From the NCBI RefSeq assembly GCF_023898315.1, contig NC_064616.1:540197602-540261601 (forward strand): a stretch of 64,000 nucleotides of DNA, written 5' to 3'. The stretch is from Schistocerca nitens. Taxonomy: Eukaryota; Arthropoda; Insecta; Orthoptera; Acrididae. Below the pieces are notes generated by a model. That model was given only the letters and a program-made list of their open reading frames with translations. It was not told the DNA's origin and did no database searches. The stretch's first letter is position 1. Each line of letters opens with the position of its first letter. Positions 43,498 to 55,581 of this stretch are shown here, piece by piece. Position numbers and translations under genes: made by a program.

Positions 43498-43719
43498 ACA
43501 TACACGCGCTAGGCAGGACCTATACAAATCAGTGCCCGGCCCACCTCACTCTCACACTGCTCGTATACTTCGTTCGTCCAGTACTTGTCACGTCTTCGTA
43601 ATTAAACATGCAAAAATGAAGCGTTCAAGTGTAACTGCACTCACTAAGAATACGATATTACTTATTGCCTAATCCACTTCCTCTTACGTCATCACGTACA
43701 ATACATTACAATTATTTTA

Positions 43720-45182
43720 CAGAAATACATTTCTTAAACAAAATTTTCAAAACAAAATTATAAAAACAATCATGATGGTCTGTTCCTGTGGATAAAATAA
43801 AGGTTTATTAATTTAGTCATCCCATCACCACATGGTCCCTAACTACTAATTTCTCTATTTCTACTTTCTACAGTTGACGTCAACATGCCGTGACCTTTTA
43901 TAGTAAACTCCTTTCCCTGGCGTCGCTCAGTTGCTGCTATTATCTGCGAACAATTAAAAACATTTGTTGCACATTATTGTAGGTTACTGTAACTCCGAAT
44001 TTCTCCGATACCCCTTTGATGTTACGCTTGTTTGACTGGTTATGGCATTGGTCTTCCGCTCCTAGTCTGCTTCTGTCTATAACGGTAGGCTCAATTCAAC
44101 GTCATGCTTATCTGTTGAACAAAACAAGAGTTAGTTTTGCACGTTACAGCAAGTAAAAATCAGTGATAGTGGTCAAGGTTCATGGCTGGACTTGAGAGCA
44201 TCTATCTTTTGTGGTGACCTTCATTATCATCCTTTAAACGGACTGGCGTGTTGTTTTAGCGTCTCTGCTTAACTCAAATAGTTAAGCCCAGACTCGGCTA
44301 GCGTCTCTACAACACTCCTACGGCCCAAATCATCAATAAGCTCTGTCGATCACGCTATTGCGTGCGACCAACCACCTGATTTACGTCTTTCTATGACGGC
44401 TCAAAACTCGCCTTTTCACACAACATCCTCATCGCACCCATTACGAATTATCCATGTTTGGTGCGTCCCTATCGCCTAATTTCGATTGACTGGCCACCGG
44501 ATACTCGTTTTGATCACCGTACTCACACTATCAACACAATTGAGATAACAGGTGCGTCTCGAACACTACTGCGTCGGACAGACCACCTCATAATTATCAC
44601 CCGAAACACCCACAATCGCCATACGCCGATAACGCAACGGGTGGGTCCTGAACACTACCGCGTCGGACATCATACCCTGCACTCGTCTCAAGAAACGCAA
44701 CACATTCGGTGGGACGCAATATCCACCTACCACATCACAACACGATCAACACACCCCAAATCCATCCACCACAGATCCAGATTTTATCCTGAAAGCTCTC
44801 CTGTCCAATAGCCTTGCCATAAAATTTTGTATAGGAAGTTATCTACATAAGATAACCCCTTCTATAATTAATCTAATACTTCTAAATATTGTTTGTGTCA
44901 TAGCTGAAACAAATTTTCTACACTAAGCGACCCAGTGGCCTCCATACAACAAAATTTAACATCAAACACATAATATACACACAATCCATACCAAAATAAG
45001 ACAAGCACATGAAAATAGGAAAATAAATACACACAACATAAAACAAATAATCACAAAACAAAAATAAAACACTGCCTATACTAATACAAATAAACATCGC
45101 CAACAAATCACAAAAATCTAATCTAATTACACACTACTTTGTTCCCGGCCGCGTTCTTCCGCTGCCGAGTGTGCCGCCCTAG
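43720..45182. other. Non-coding outer part of left arm
   Basis: AT-rich near 44820-45120, with a segment at 44450-44830 that stays open on both strands in both arms but has no recognisable motif. Mirrors 54119-55581. Confidence 0.45.
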
Positions 45183-46976
45183 TCATTCTTGTCTGTTTTG
45201 CGCAGTTTGCGTACGGCAAGTGTTAGCCGGACGTATTTTGATTATTTGTGTAGGTTCTGGATTGAGGTCTTCACTCGCTCTCCAGTTCTGCACTGGTTGA
45301 TCCCTTCCATTTATATTGGCTGGTTTCCAGTTATTATTACCCTGGTTCCACCTACGTTCCTGTGGCGGATAATGTTTGTCCTCTATTATCGCGCCACTGT
45401 GGGTTGTTTCCCCTATTGTTACCGTTACCGGCATAGTTATTCCTCATCTGGTTTCTGTTTCTCTCTATATTCACGTCTTGGCCTTCCTCATGCGGTCCCC
45501 TTTGCTTCTTCTTCTCACGCACCTGCTGGTCGTTATAGGCAAACTCCAGTTCCCTAAGAATGCCCTTAAATGCTTCTACTTCATTTCCGCATCTGCCAGC
45601 TAGCGTCTGCTGATATGTAAGTGGCAACTTCATATAGCATACGCGTATAATCTCCCCAAGGCTGCACGGTTCGTCCAGATACTGATTCTTTTTCAGCATG
45701 TTCTATAAAAATTTCACAACACTTAGGAAACCTGAGCTCTCGAAGTCGCGTGTCATGAGAATTTCTTGTTTAATTCTGTTTTGGGTCTCCTTTGACCAAT
45801 ATCTGCTCATAAATGCGTCGCGGAACTCTTGGTATGTTCTGCAACCTTTAGCAACACTACGCATACTTTCCGCTGATGCACCTTCCAAGTGCGCACACAC
45901 AAAGTCAAGTTTGTACATTAACGGCCACTGTGGTGGTAACGTTAGGTCAAACTGTCCAATGAACGTTTTTGGATGTAACGTATTATTATCATCCATATAG
46001 TGCTGGAACTTGTGTACCGACAGAAAGTGTTTATAATCAAACTGCCTAGTTTCATCTTTATGCTGTGGCGTTTCGATGTTTTCATAAACTACCTCCGTGT
46101 GCGCCTCCTGGATATCCTGTGGCTCTTGCAAGTGCGAGGTGGATCGCCTAAGCGGGCAGCAATTGCTTGCGCCAGTTGTTCTGCTACTGAACTCCGCCTC
46201 CGGCAAATCACTTACTACACGCGGTACCTCCGTACGTGTGCCTCGCGGTTCATAGCTGCCATGACGTTCTAACGGTCTGGTTTCCAGCATGCATGCTTCA
46301 TTATCACGTCGGTTCACAACTCCTGTGACAGATACTGTGTCCCGTTGACGTACTTCCGAGGTTACCTCTTCCGTGGATACTGTCTGAATATCGGCTCCAG
46401 TTTGTCCTGTATTTGTAGAAGTTCTGTCGACTGACAGTGCCTCTAACCTGCTCTCGATTTGTCGTTTAAATTCGGCAAATTCTGCCATCAGTGGTGCCTC
46501 TCCGGCTTCCTCCTTCCTGCTCGACACGGTTTCTTCAATCTTTTTCACTCGTGTCTGCAGCATATTTATAACAGTTTTGCCGACCTTGCTCTTGTTCTCT
46601 ATGTCCTCCTTCGTTTCTCTCGATATTCTCTTGGCTCCCCGCGCAATTAATTTCGCCTCATTGGCGGTTCTTTTCGCTTCGGCTATCTCTCGCTCTAACT
46701 TCATCCTTCACACCGCATGTTTCACGCTTTATGATGGCAAGCTGTGCCCGGGTTTCCTTTCTACACTCCTGTATGCTGCTGTGTGTTTCTTCTTTCCAGA
46801 CTAGCTTGCCTCTCCTTTCTACACGTTTAAATTCTTTCCTGCATCACTTTCGTACTAGCGTCTTTCTTCTGCATCATACGCTCCAAGAATCCAGCGATGC
46901 CTGAACCGTCTACCGCCAAGTCTCCCCTTTCCGCATGATAACTACTGTCATGACTTGCAGGTGATCCCCTGCTCAT
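45183..46976 (-). pseudogene. Ty3/gypsy-type gag, left arm
   Basis: From a possible ATG at 46976 (overlapping the stop of the PolB frame as ATGA). The first ~270 bases contain stops. A long frame follows (45703-46704, 333 codons): a highly charged helical N-terminal region (KLEREIAEAKRTANEAKL), a polar linker and a capsid-like domain with FIGQFDLTLPPQWPL and FMSRYWSKETQNRI. After an in-frame TAG (45703-45705) it continues in the same frame (45352-45699) with KNQYLDEP and MKLPLTYQQTL, then shifts frame into an Asn/Gln/Arg-rich tail ending at 45183. No zinc knuckle is visible. Confidence 0.75.
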
Positions 46977-49900
46977 TCTTCCGTCTCCTGTCGAGTAAGG
47001 TCCAAACCCTGCTCGGTACGACAGTGTCGGACTGCAGTCTTCGACATCGCCACAGCAACAAAGTTTTCATTGAAGATGGTGGCACGCTTACAATTTGGCC
47101 TGGCTATACATTTTCTAACGCCATAACGCCCTTCCCATGCGGTTCTAATAACAATATCACGTTCATTTCTTACATTTTGCATAGTTTTCCCGAAAATGGA
47201 ATTATTCATTAATTTATAAAAGTCTTATTTAAAATCATTACTCGCGACCGCCCTCTTTTCAGTATTTAGTTCAATATACTCCTTCAACCAGGGGGATTGC
47301 TTGAAGGAGATTGCCCGGGTGATTTTAATGAGCTCCATTCCTAATCTGAGGCACTGCTGGAAGTTACGATAATGAATAATATACCTCTGCTTATCCCCAA
47401 CAGTGGCCAGCAGTTTAGGGCTGGTGCTTCCTCGTGGAATTTGTTACTCTGAACATAACGGCAAGTCGCTTGTCTCTCCATGCAAATTATTAGGGTACGC
47501 GATGTCTGCCTCAAGCACATACCCTACATCAGAATCGGCCGCAAGACCCATTATCTGTCCACCTAATCCCTTCAATTCGTCTTCAGGCACCAATTGGAAC
47601 CCGGCAACCGGCAGCGGTTGCTTCATAGCATGCCCATATAAATTGTTAACATCTAAGTACAAAATGTAACTAGAATCAAGGGATGCGTTGTACTCGACAC
47701 CCATCCGCGGGTTATTTGCCTTGGCGTGCCTGTGAACACATTGAAAAAGTTCGCCGCGGATCCCTCGCTCAAAAATAGAAGCATCGAAGCATCAGTCAAA
47801 AGTTCAATGTTGCAATCCGTTTTTTTTGAGCATAGCGTCCCAGGACAACCGAGGTGCCGTGTAATAAAAGGCAGGGTCCAGAGAGTACGTGGTCATACAT
47901 ACACTCCGGAACTTTTCGAAAACATCTGCAAGTAAACGAACGTCCGTGTCCATGTATAACCTTGCATATTCTCCCAAATTGGGGATGTTGAATTCCTGCC
48001 AGACATTAACGGCATGCTCATAATCTGTGATAGTTATGGTATCGCCTGTGAGAGTACTGGTAAAAGAAGTTATTTCGGGAAGCCTTGTTTCATTGAGTTT
48101 TGCCATACTATCAAGATACTCGTACGGGAAAACTCCTTTCCTCGTCGCAAGTTGAAACTTTTCCTCATCGGTAAATACAGATCGAGTGATATGCATATCA
48201 TTCCGAGGTAAAGTCTCAACCAGTTTCTGGAGCGAAGTCTGCATAAATCGTAGAGTCAAGGAAGCGGAGCGTAATTTTCGGCGTCATTCGTTTTGAAAAA
48301 GAAATGTACTTTTCAACACTTTCAGGCAGGATACTGAGCTGATCATTCTTCATACCGAACTTAGCCAAGTGCTCAACGAGAAAATGAGCGTCATACCCGC
48401 TCAGATTATGAAAAAGACGGGTATGTGTGTAGGTAACTGATACTTCAAGTTGCATGCTTTGTGGGCTGCACCGCGGAACTTACCCGTAGGATGACAATGG
48501 TCTCTACGAGGAGTCTCCGCTTTTCTATCTAAGGCCAGCCCGCAAATATGACAATTAACAGCCTTTTCATACAAGTCATCATTTTCCGTTGATTTGGTCA
48601 TGGGAATATTGATGCTGTAGAGCTTGTGAACTTGCCATGAAAGTTTTTCAAGCTCAGTGAGAAGCCAAACCGCCGGATCGTCCCCTACATAAGACTGATA
48701 GCTATTAAGTTTACAATCATACGCGCATACAGCTTGGAACGCCGCCGCATAAGGTACGTGTTTTTGTGTGAAGGTTGTGTGTGAGGCTAAGGGGTTCCCT
48801 TCACAACGAGTAATAGGAGCCAGCAAGCATTCAAAATCGGCGTACACAACAAAAGGACAACGCTGCTGGTGGTGAGCATTTTTAAATTTAATGAAGTTAT
48901 TTTCTTCAGTGGGCATAACAACACGTACCGGGTCCTTGCATGCACAATCTAATAGATGTGTCGCTAATAACTCTTGAGATGAAAAATAATTCAAACACCT
49001 TATACAAATATGTTGTTTATGTTCATTTTTACTTAACTGGGAGGAAATGAGTCGGGACATGTCTTTGATCCAGACGTAGTGAAAATTATCACGTTCGGAG
49101 AAGAGCAGCATGTTGACATGCAACTCTCGCTCACCTGCAAATTTTGAGAAATGGAGGGGGTCTACTACTGTATGCTTGTTCTGCTCATCTGACTTGCTTT
49201 TCTTCTCCAGGCCATAAACGTGGACCGATATGGCGGTATTCTGAGCCTCAAACTTAGGTATGTCCTGGATTCTTAAAGGGAACTCTATTCCGTCAAAGTT
49301 ATACTGTCTCTTAATATCTTTGACTTTGTAACTGCTGGGACGCTCGGGATGATGGTTGTAATTGTAATTTCTCTCGCAAGCCAGGACTGACCATGCAAAA
49401 CACGTATTATCACAGTTATTTTGAACATTAATGCACGACTGTTTTTTCTCAATATCTATAGGGGGTTTAATATAACTGGACCCTCCATTCATTGGATCAT
49501 AGACATGTATATGGATGTCGAGGTGCGGTATACTGCTGAGCGCTTTAGCGGATCCACGTACTTCCATCTCGGAAAATCGGGCCATAATAGCGCTCAAGGT
49601 GGATTCTCGGTACCACTCAGCAATCGATGTGCTCCGAGAAATAACGTCATTGTCATCCCATATACAATGCAGAGTAGCCGTCTCCGCGTCACCTTGATGT
49701 TTAGGGGGGTGACTCAGTTCACAGCATAATACCGCACTACATTTAATGGCTTTAAATTCCGGATCATCTAAGAGTTTGAGGAGCTCGGTCTCCAAGACGG
49801 GGAGGCACGCCTCCAAAAACCTTACAGGATCGCGATACCTCCCGCCTGGATTCTCAATTCTGGTGAAAGAGATTCGCCCCTCAAACGCTCTAGCAACTGC

Positions 49901-49984
49901 TGAGTATTCTAAGGGAGTCATTACGCCGTCATTCTGATCGAATTCATTATCGATAGGACGGGGGAGAGAACTACCGCTAGCCAT
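46977..49984 (-). pseudogene. Protein-primed type-B DNA polymerase (PolB) fragment, left copy
   Basis: The N-terminal frame 48401-49984 (527 codons) starts at MASGSSLPRP. It contains a GGSSYIKPP and NCDNTCFAWSVLA region, a C2H2-like finger HICIRCLNYFSSQELLATHL (near residue 323), exonuclease motif I YADFECLLAP (near 380) and a Cys/His cluster CHICGLALDR...RDHCHPTGKFRGAAH (475-505) resembling endonuclease VII-type zinc ligands. Later pieces (48216-48455, 47804-48259, 47444-47704, 46973-47209) give NLSGYDAHFLVEHL (exonuclease), MDTDVRLLADVF, YLDVNNLYGHAMKQPLP (motif A) and MNNSIFGKTMQNVR (motif B). The YxDTD motif C is absent: homology stops near SKTAV, about 47035, where the gag begins. This family occurs in Mavericks, adintoviruses and bidnaviruses. 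Frameshifts near 48415 and 48250 break it. Confidence 0.85.
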
Positions 49985-50203
49985 AGGGAAATTACTATTA
50001 TTACTATTGCTACAACTAGGAGTCCACCCGATAGATGAAGGGACTGGTGACGAGGGACTGTAATCATCATCATTTGCGGGGAGAGGTATACGTCTCCGAA
50101 CGCATACCTTGCGTGGGCGGCGGCGGCGGCGAGCTGCTGCTTCCGGAGGAGGAGGGGGTGACAGACGGCTTGAAGGGCCAGGCTGTGGCGACGGCGGACC
50201 GGT
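49099..50203. other. Unique spacer between the inverted arms
   Basis: 49099-49984 holds the N-terminal part of the left PolB copy, absent from the right. 49985-50203 is GC-rich with CGG repeats and is open on the plus strand from an ATG at 50035 straight into the right-arm PolB frame. The left PolB start and this frame diverge from the same ~50-bp zone, so a bidirectional promoter could lie here. That is inference. Confidence 0.6.
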
Positions 50204-52324
50204 CCGAACGTGATAATTATCACTACGTCTGGATCAAAGACATGTCCCGACTCATTTCCTCCCAGTTAAGTAAAAATGAACATAAACAACATATTTGTAT
50301 AAGGTGTTTGAATTATTTTTCATCTCAAGAGTTATTAGCGACACATCTATTAGACTGTGCATGCAAGGACCCGGTACGTGTTGTTATGCCCGCTGAGGAA
50401 AATAACTTCATTAAATTTAAAAATGCTCACCACCAGCAGCGTTGTCCTTTTGTTGTGTACGCCGATTTTGAATGCTTGCTGGCTCCTATTACTCGTTGTG
50501 AAGGGAACCCCTTAGCCTCACACACAACCTTCACACAAAAACACATACCTTATGCGGCGGCGTTCCAAGTTGTATGCGCGTATGATTGTAAACTTAATAG
50601 CTATCAGTCTTATGTAGGGGACGATCCGGCGGTTTGGCTTCTCACTGAGCTTGAAAAACTTTCATAGCAAGTTCACAAGCTCTACAGCATCAATATTCCC
50701 ATGACCAAATCAACGGAAAATGATGACTTGTATGGAAAGGCTGTTAAATGTCATATTTGCGGGCTGGCCTTAGATAGAAAAGCAGAGACTCCTCGTAGAG
50801 ACCATTGTCATCCTACGGGTAAGTTCCGCGGTGCAGCCCACAAAGCATGCAACTTGAAGTATCAGTTACCTACACACATACCCGTCTTTTTTCATAATCT
50901 GAGCGGGTATGACGCACATTTTCTCGTTGAGCACTTGGCTAAGTTCGGTATGAAGAATGATCAGCTCAGTATCCTGCCTGAAAGTGTTGAAAAGTACATT
51001 TCTTTTTCAAAACGAATGACGCCGAAAATTACGCTCCGCTTCCTTGACTCTACGATTTATGCAGACTTCGCTCCAGAAACTGGTTGAGACTTTACCTCGG
51101 AATGATATGCATATCACTCGATCTGTATTTACCGATGAGGAAAAGTTTCAACTTGCGACGAGGAAAGGAGTTTTCCCGTACGAGTATCTTGATAGTATGG
51201 CAAAACTCAATGAAACAAGGCTTCCCGAAATAACTTCTTTTACCAGTACTCTCACAGGCGATACCATAACTATCACAGATTATGAGCATGCCGTTAATGT
51301 CTGGCAGGAATTCAACATCCCCAATTTGGGAGAATATGCAAGGTTATACATGGACACGGACGTTCGTTTGCTTGCAGATGTTTTCGAAAAGTTCCGGAGT
51401 GTATGTATGACCACGTACTCTCTGGACCCTGCCTTTTATTACACGGCACCTGGGTTGTCCTGGGACGCTATGCTCAAAAAACAGATTGCAACATTGAACT
51501 TTTGACTGATGCTTCGATGCTTCTATTTTTGAGCGAGGGATCCGCGGCGGACTTTGTCAATGTGTTCACAGGCACGCCAAGGCAAATAACCCGCGGATGG
51601 GTGTCGAGTACAACGCATCCCTTGATTCTAGTTACATTTTGTACTTAGATGTTAACAATTTATATGGGCATGCTATGAAGCAACCGCTGCCGGTTGCCGG
51701 GTTCCAATTGGTGCCTGAAGACGAATTGAAGGGATTAGGTGGACAGATAATGGGTCTTGCGGCCGATTCTGATGTAGGGTATGTGCTTGAGGCAGACATC
51801 GCGTACCCTAATAATTTGCATGGAGAGACAAGCGACTTGCCGTTATGTTCAGAGCAACAAATTCCACGAGGAAGCACCAGCCCTAAACTGCTGGCCACTG
51901 TTGGGGATAAGCAGAGGTATATTATTCATTATCGTAACTTCCAGCAGTGCCTCAGATTAGGAATGGAGCTCATTAAAATCACCCGGGCAATCTCCTTCAA
52001 GCAATCCCCCTGGTTGAAGGAGTATATTGAACTAAATACTGAAAAGAGGGCGGTCGCGAGTAATGATTTTAAATAAGACTTTTATAAATTAATGAATAAT
52101 TCCATTTTCGGGAAAACTATGCAAAATGTAAGAAATGAACGTGATATTGTTATTAGAACCGCATGGGAAGGGCGTTATGGCGTGAGAAAATGTATAGCCA
52201 GGCCAAATTTTAAGCGTGCCACCATCTTCAATGAAAACTTTGTTGCTGTGGCGATGTCGAAGACTGCAGTCCGACACTGTCGTACCGAGCAGGGTTTGGA
52301 CCTTACTCGACAGGAGACGGAAGA
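50204..52324 (+). pseudogene. PolB fragment, right copy (N-terminus missing)
   Basis: Begins at the sequence equivalent to about residue 296 of the left copy. Pieces: 50204-50667 (finger and exonuclease motif I), a TAG, 50701-51087 (zinc cluster and NLSGYDAHFLVEHL, uninterrupted here because the T run has six bases), a frame change at about 51045-51085 shared with the left arm, 51044-51505, 51597-52076 (motif A YLDVNNLYGHAMK) and 52092-52328 (motif B NNSIFGKT). Motif C is missing exactly as in the left arm. The chimeric frame from 50035 adds about 57 unrelated residues. Confidence 0.85.
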
Positions 52325-54118
52325 ATGAGCAGGGGATCACCTGCAAGTCATGACAGTAGTTATCATGCGGAAAGGGGAGACTTGGCGGTAGACGGTTCAG
52401 GCATCGCTGGATTCTTGGAGCGTATGATGCAGAAGAAAGACGCTAGTACGAAAGTGATGCAGGAAAGAATTTAAACGTGTAGAAAGGAGAGGCAAGCTAG
52501 TCTGGAAAGAAGAAACACACAGCAGCATACAGGAGTGTAGAAAGGAAACCCGGGCACAGCTTGCCATCATAAAGCGTGAAACATGCGGTGTGAAGGATGA
52601 AGTTAGAGCGAGAGATAGCCGAAGCGAAAAGAACCGCCAATGAGGCGAAATTAATTGCGCGGGGAGCCAAGAGAATATCGAGAGAAACGAAGGAGGACAT
52701 AGAGAACAAGAGCAAGGTCGGCAAAACTGTTATAAATATGCTGCAGACACGAGTGAAAAAGATTGAAGAAACCGTGTCGAGCAGGAAGGAGGAAGCCGGA
52801 GAGGCACCACTGATGGCAGAATTTGCCGAATTTAAACGACAAATCGAGAGCAGGTTAGAGGCACTGTCAGTCGACAGAACTTCTACAAATACAGGACAAA
52901 CTGGAGCCGATATTCAGACAGTATCCACGGAAGAGGTAACCTCGGAAGTACGTCAACGGGACACAGTATCTGTCACAGGAGTTGTGAACCGACGTGATAA
53001 TGAAGCATGCATGCTGGAAACCAGACCGTTAGAACGTCATGGCAGCTATGAACCGCGAGGCACACGTACGGAGGTACCGCGTGTAGTAAGTGATTTGCCG
53101 GAGGCGGAGTTCAGTAGCAGAACAACTGGCGCAAGCAATTGCTGCCCGCTTAGGCGATCCACCTCGCACTTGCAAGAGCCACAGGATATCCAGGAGGCGC
53201 ACACGGAGGTAGTTTATGAAAACATCGAAACGCCACAGCATAAAGATGAAACTAGGCAGTTTGATTATAAACACTTTCTGTCGGTACACAAGTTCCAGCA
53301 CTATATGGATGATAATAATACGTTACATCCAAAAACGTTCATTGGACAGTTTGACCTAACGTTACCACCACAGTGGCCGTTAATGTACAAACTTGACTTT
53401 GTGTGTGCGCACTTGGAAGGTGCATCAGCGGAAAGTATGCGTAGTGTTGCTAAAGGTTGCAGAACATACCAAGAGTTCCGCGACGCATTTATGAGCAGAT
53501 ATTGGTCAAAGGAGACCCAAAACAGAATTAAACAAGAAATTCTCATGACACGCGACTTCGAGAGCTCAGGTTTCCTAAGTGTTGTGAAATTTTTATAGAA
53601 CATGCTGAAAAAGAATCAGTATCTGGACGAACCGTGCAGCCTTGGGGAGATTATACGCGTATGCTATATGAAGTTGCCACTTACATATCAGCAGACGCTA
53701 GCTGGCAGATGCGGAAATGAAGTAGAAGCATTTAAGGGCATTCTTAGGGAACTGGAGTTTGCCTATAACGACCAGCAGGTGCGTGAGAAGAAGAAGCAAA
53801 GGGGACCGCATGAGGAAGGCCAAGACGTGAATATAGAGAGAAACAGAAACCAGATGAGGAATAACTATGCCGGTAACGGTAACAATAGGGGAAACAACCC
53901 ACAGTGGCGCGATAATAGAGGACAAACATTATCCGCCACAGGAACGTAGGTGGAACCAGGGTAATAATAACTGGAAACCAGCCAATATAAATGGAAGGGA
54001 TCAACCAGTGCAGAACGGGAGAGCGAGTGAAGACCTCAATCCAGAACCTACACAAATAATCAAAATACGTCCGGCTAACACTTGCCGTACGCAAACTGCG
54101 CAAAACAGACAAGAATGA
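52325..54118 (+). pseudogene. Ty3/gypsy-type gag, right arm
   Basis: Same structure as the left arm: ATG at 52325, stops up to 52590, 333-codon frame 52597-53598 identical in protein sequence to the left one, in-frame TAG at 53596-53598, continuation 53602-53949, frameshift near 53925 and tail 53867-54118. Because both arms share the TAG and the frameshift, these lesions predate the inverted duplication. Confidence 0.75.
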
Positions 54119-55581
54119 CTAGGGCGGCACACTCGGCAGCGGAAGAACGCGGCCGGGAACAAAGTAGTGTGTAATTAGATTAGATTTTTGTGATTTGTTG
54201 GCGATGTTTATTTGTATTAGTATAGGCAGTGTTTTATTTTTGTTTTGTGATTATTTGTTTTATGTTGTGTGTATTTATTTTCCTATTTTCATGTGCTTGT
54301 CTTATTTTGGTATGGATTGTGTGTATATTATGTGTTTGATGTTAAATTTTGTTGTATGGAGGCCACTGGGTCGCTTAGTGTAGAAAATTTGTTTCAGCTA
54401 TGACACAAACAATATTTAGAAGTATTAGATTAATTATAGAAGGGGTTATCTTATGTAGATAACTTCCTATACAAAATTTTATGGCAAGGCTATTGGACAG
54501 GAGAGCTTTCAGGATAAAATCTGGATCTGTGGTGGATGGATTTGGGGTGTGTTGATCGTGTTGTGATGTGGTAGGTGGATATTGCGTCCCACCGAATGTG
54601 TTGCGTTTCTTGAGACGAGTGCAGGGTATGATGTCCGACGCGGTCGTGTTCAGGACCCACCCGTTGCGTTATCGGCGTATGGCGATTGTGGGTGTTTCGG
54701 GTGATAATTATGAGGTGGTCTGTCCGACGCAGCAGTGTTCGAGGCGCACCTGTTATCTCAATTGTATTGATAGTGTGAGTACGGTGATCAAAACGACTAT
54801 CCGGTGGCCAGTCAATCGAAATTAGGCGATAGGGACGCACCAAACATGGATAATTCGTAATGGGTGCGATGAGGATGTTGTGTGAAAAGGCGAGTTTTGA
54901 GCCGTCATAGAAAGACGTAAATCAGGTGGTTGGTCGCACGCAATAGCGTGATCGACAGAGCTTATTGATGATTTGGGCCGTAGGAGTGTTGTAGAGACGC
55001 TAGCCGAGTCTGGGCTTAACTATTTGAGTTAAGCAGAGACGCTAAAACAACACGCCAGTCCGTTTAAAGGATGATAATGAAGGTCACCACAAAAGATAGA
55101 TGCTCTCAAGTCCTGCCATGAACCTTGACCACTATCACTGATTTTTACTTGCTGTAACGTGCAAAACTAACTCTTGTTTTGTTCAACAGATAAGCATGAC
55201 GTTGAATTGAGCCTACCGTTACAGACAGAAGCAGACTAGGAGCGGAAGACCAATGCCATAACCAGTCAAACAAGCGTAACATCAAAGGGGTATCGGAGAA
55301 ATTCGGAGTTACAGTAACCTACAATATTGTGCAACAAATGTTTTTAATTGTTCGCAGATAATAGCAGCAACTGAGCGACGCCAGGGAAAGGAGTTTACTA
55401 TAAAAGGTCACGGCATGTTGACGTCAACTGTAGAAAGTAGAAATAGAGAAATTAGTAGTTAGAGACCATGTGGTGATGGGATGACTAAATTAATAAACGT
55501 TTATTTTATCCACAGGAACAGACCATCATGATTGTTTTTATAATTTTGTTTTGAAAATTTTGTTTAAGAAATGTATTTCTG
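54119..55581. other. Non-coding outer part of right arm
   Basis: Mirrors 43720-45182. No RT, protease or integrase follows the gag, so pol of the retroelement is absent. Confidence 0.45.

Larger units (their letters stand above)
43720..49098 (-). repeat. Left arm of the large inverted repeat
   Basis: Reverse complement of 50204-55581. Private changes include a shorter T run (5 against 6) at the PolB position near 48415, an 8-base against 6-base A run near 47817, and Cys for Phe in the RPNCKRAT stretch. Confidence 0.95.
43250..55581. mobile_element. 12.3-kb PolB-gag foldback structure
   Basis: Two inverted arms (43720-49098 and 50204-55581, about 5.38 kb each) flank a 1.1-kb spacer (49099-50203). 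Each arm carries, from the centre outward, a PolB fragment, a gypsy-type gag and about 1.45 kb of non-coding DNA. A further 470 bp is present only on the left (43250-43719). The whole is bracketed by a 107-bp direct repeat of the host SINE. Arms differ by scattered substitutions and homopolymer indels, roughly 1% by eye. No integrase, ATPase, capsid or maturation protease of Maverick type is visible. Confidence 0.8.
50204..55581 (+). repeat. Right arm of the large inverted repeat
   Basis: Reverse complement of 43720-49098. Private changes include a TAG (50665-50667) where the left arm has TGG, Gly for Trp in the QNGRASED stretch, and substitutions such as GATAGTCG against GATACTCG near 54800. 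It ends abruptly at the repeated SINE sequence. Confidence 0.95.

Noticed and set aside
44458..44811. 117-codon frame conserved in both foldback arms
   Set aside because: Conservation follows from the recent duplication; the opposite strand is also open and no motif is recognisable.
43250..55581. Intact Maverick/Polinton or adintovirus
   Set aside because: Only a PolB fragment without motif C is present; no retroviral-type integrase, packaging ATPase, capsid or protease of that group, and the ends are not Maverick-type terminal repeats.
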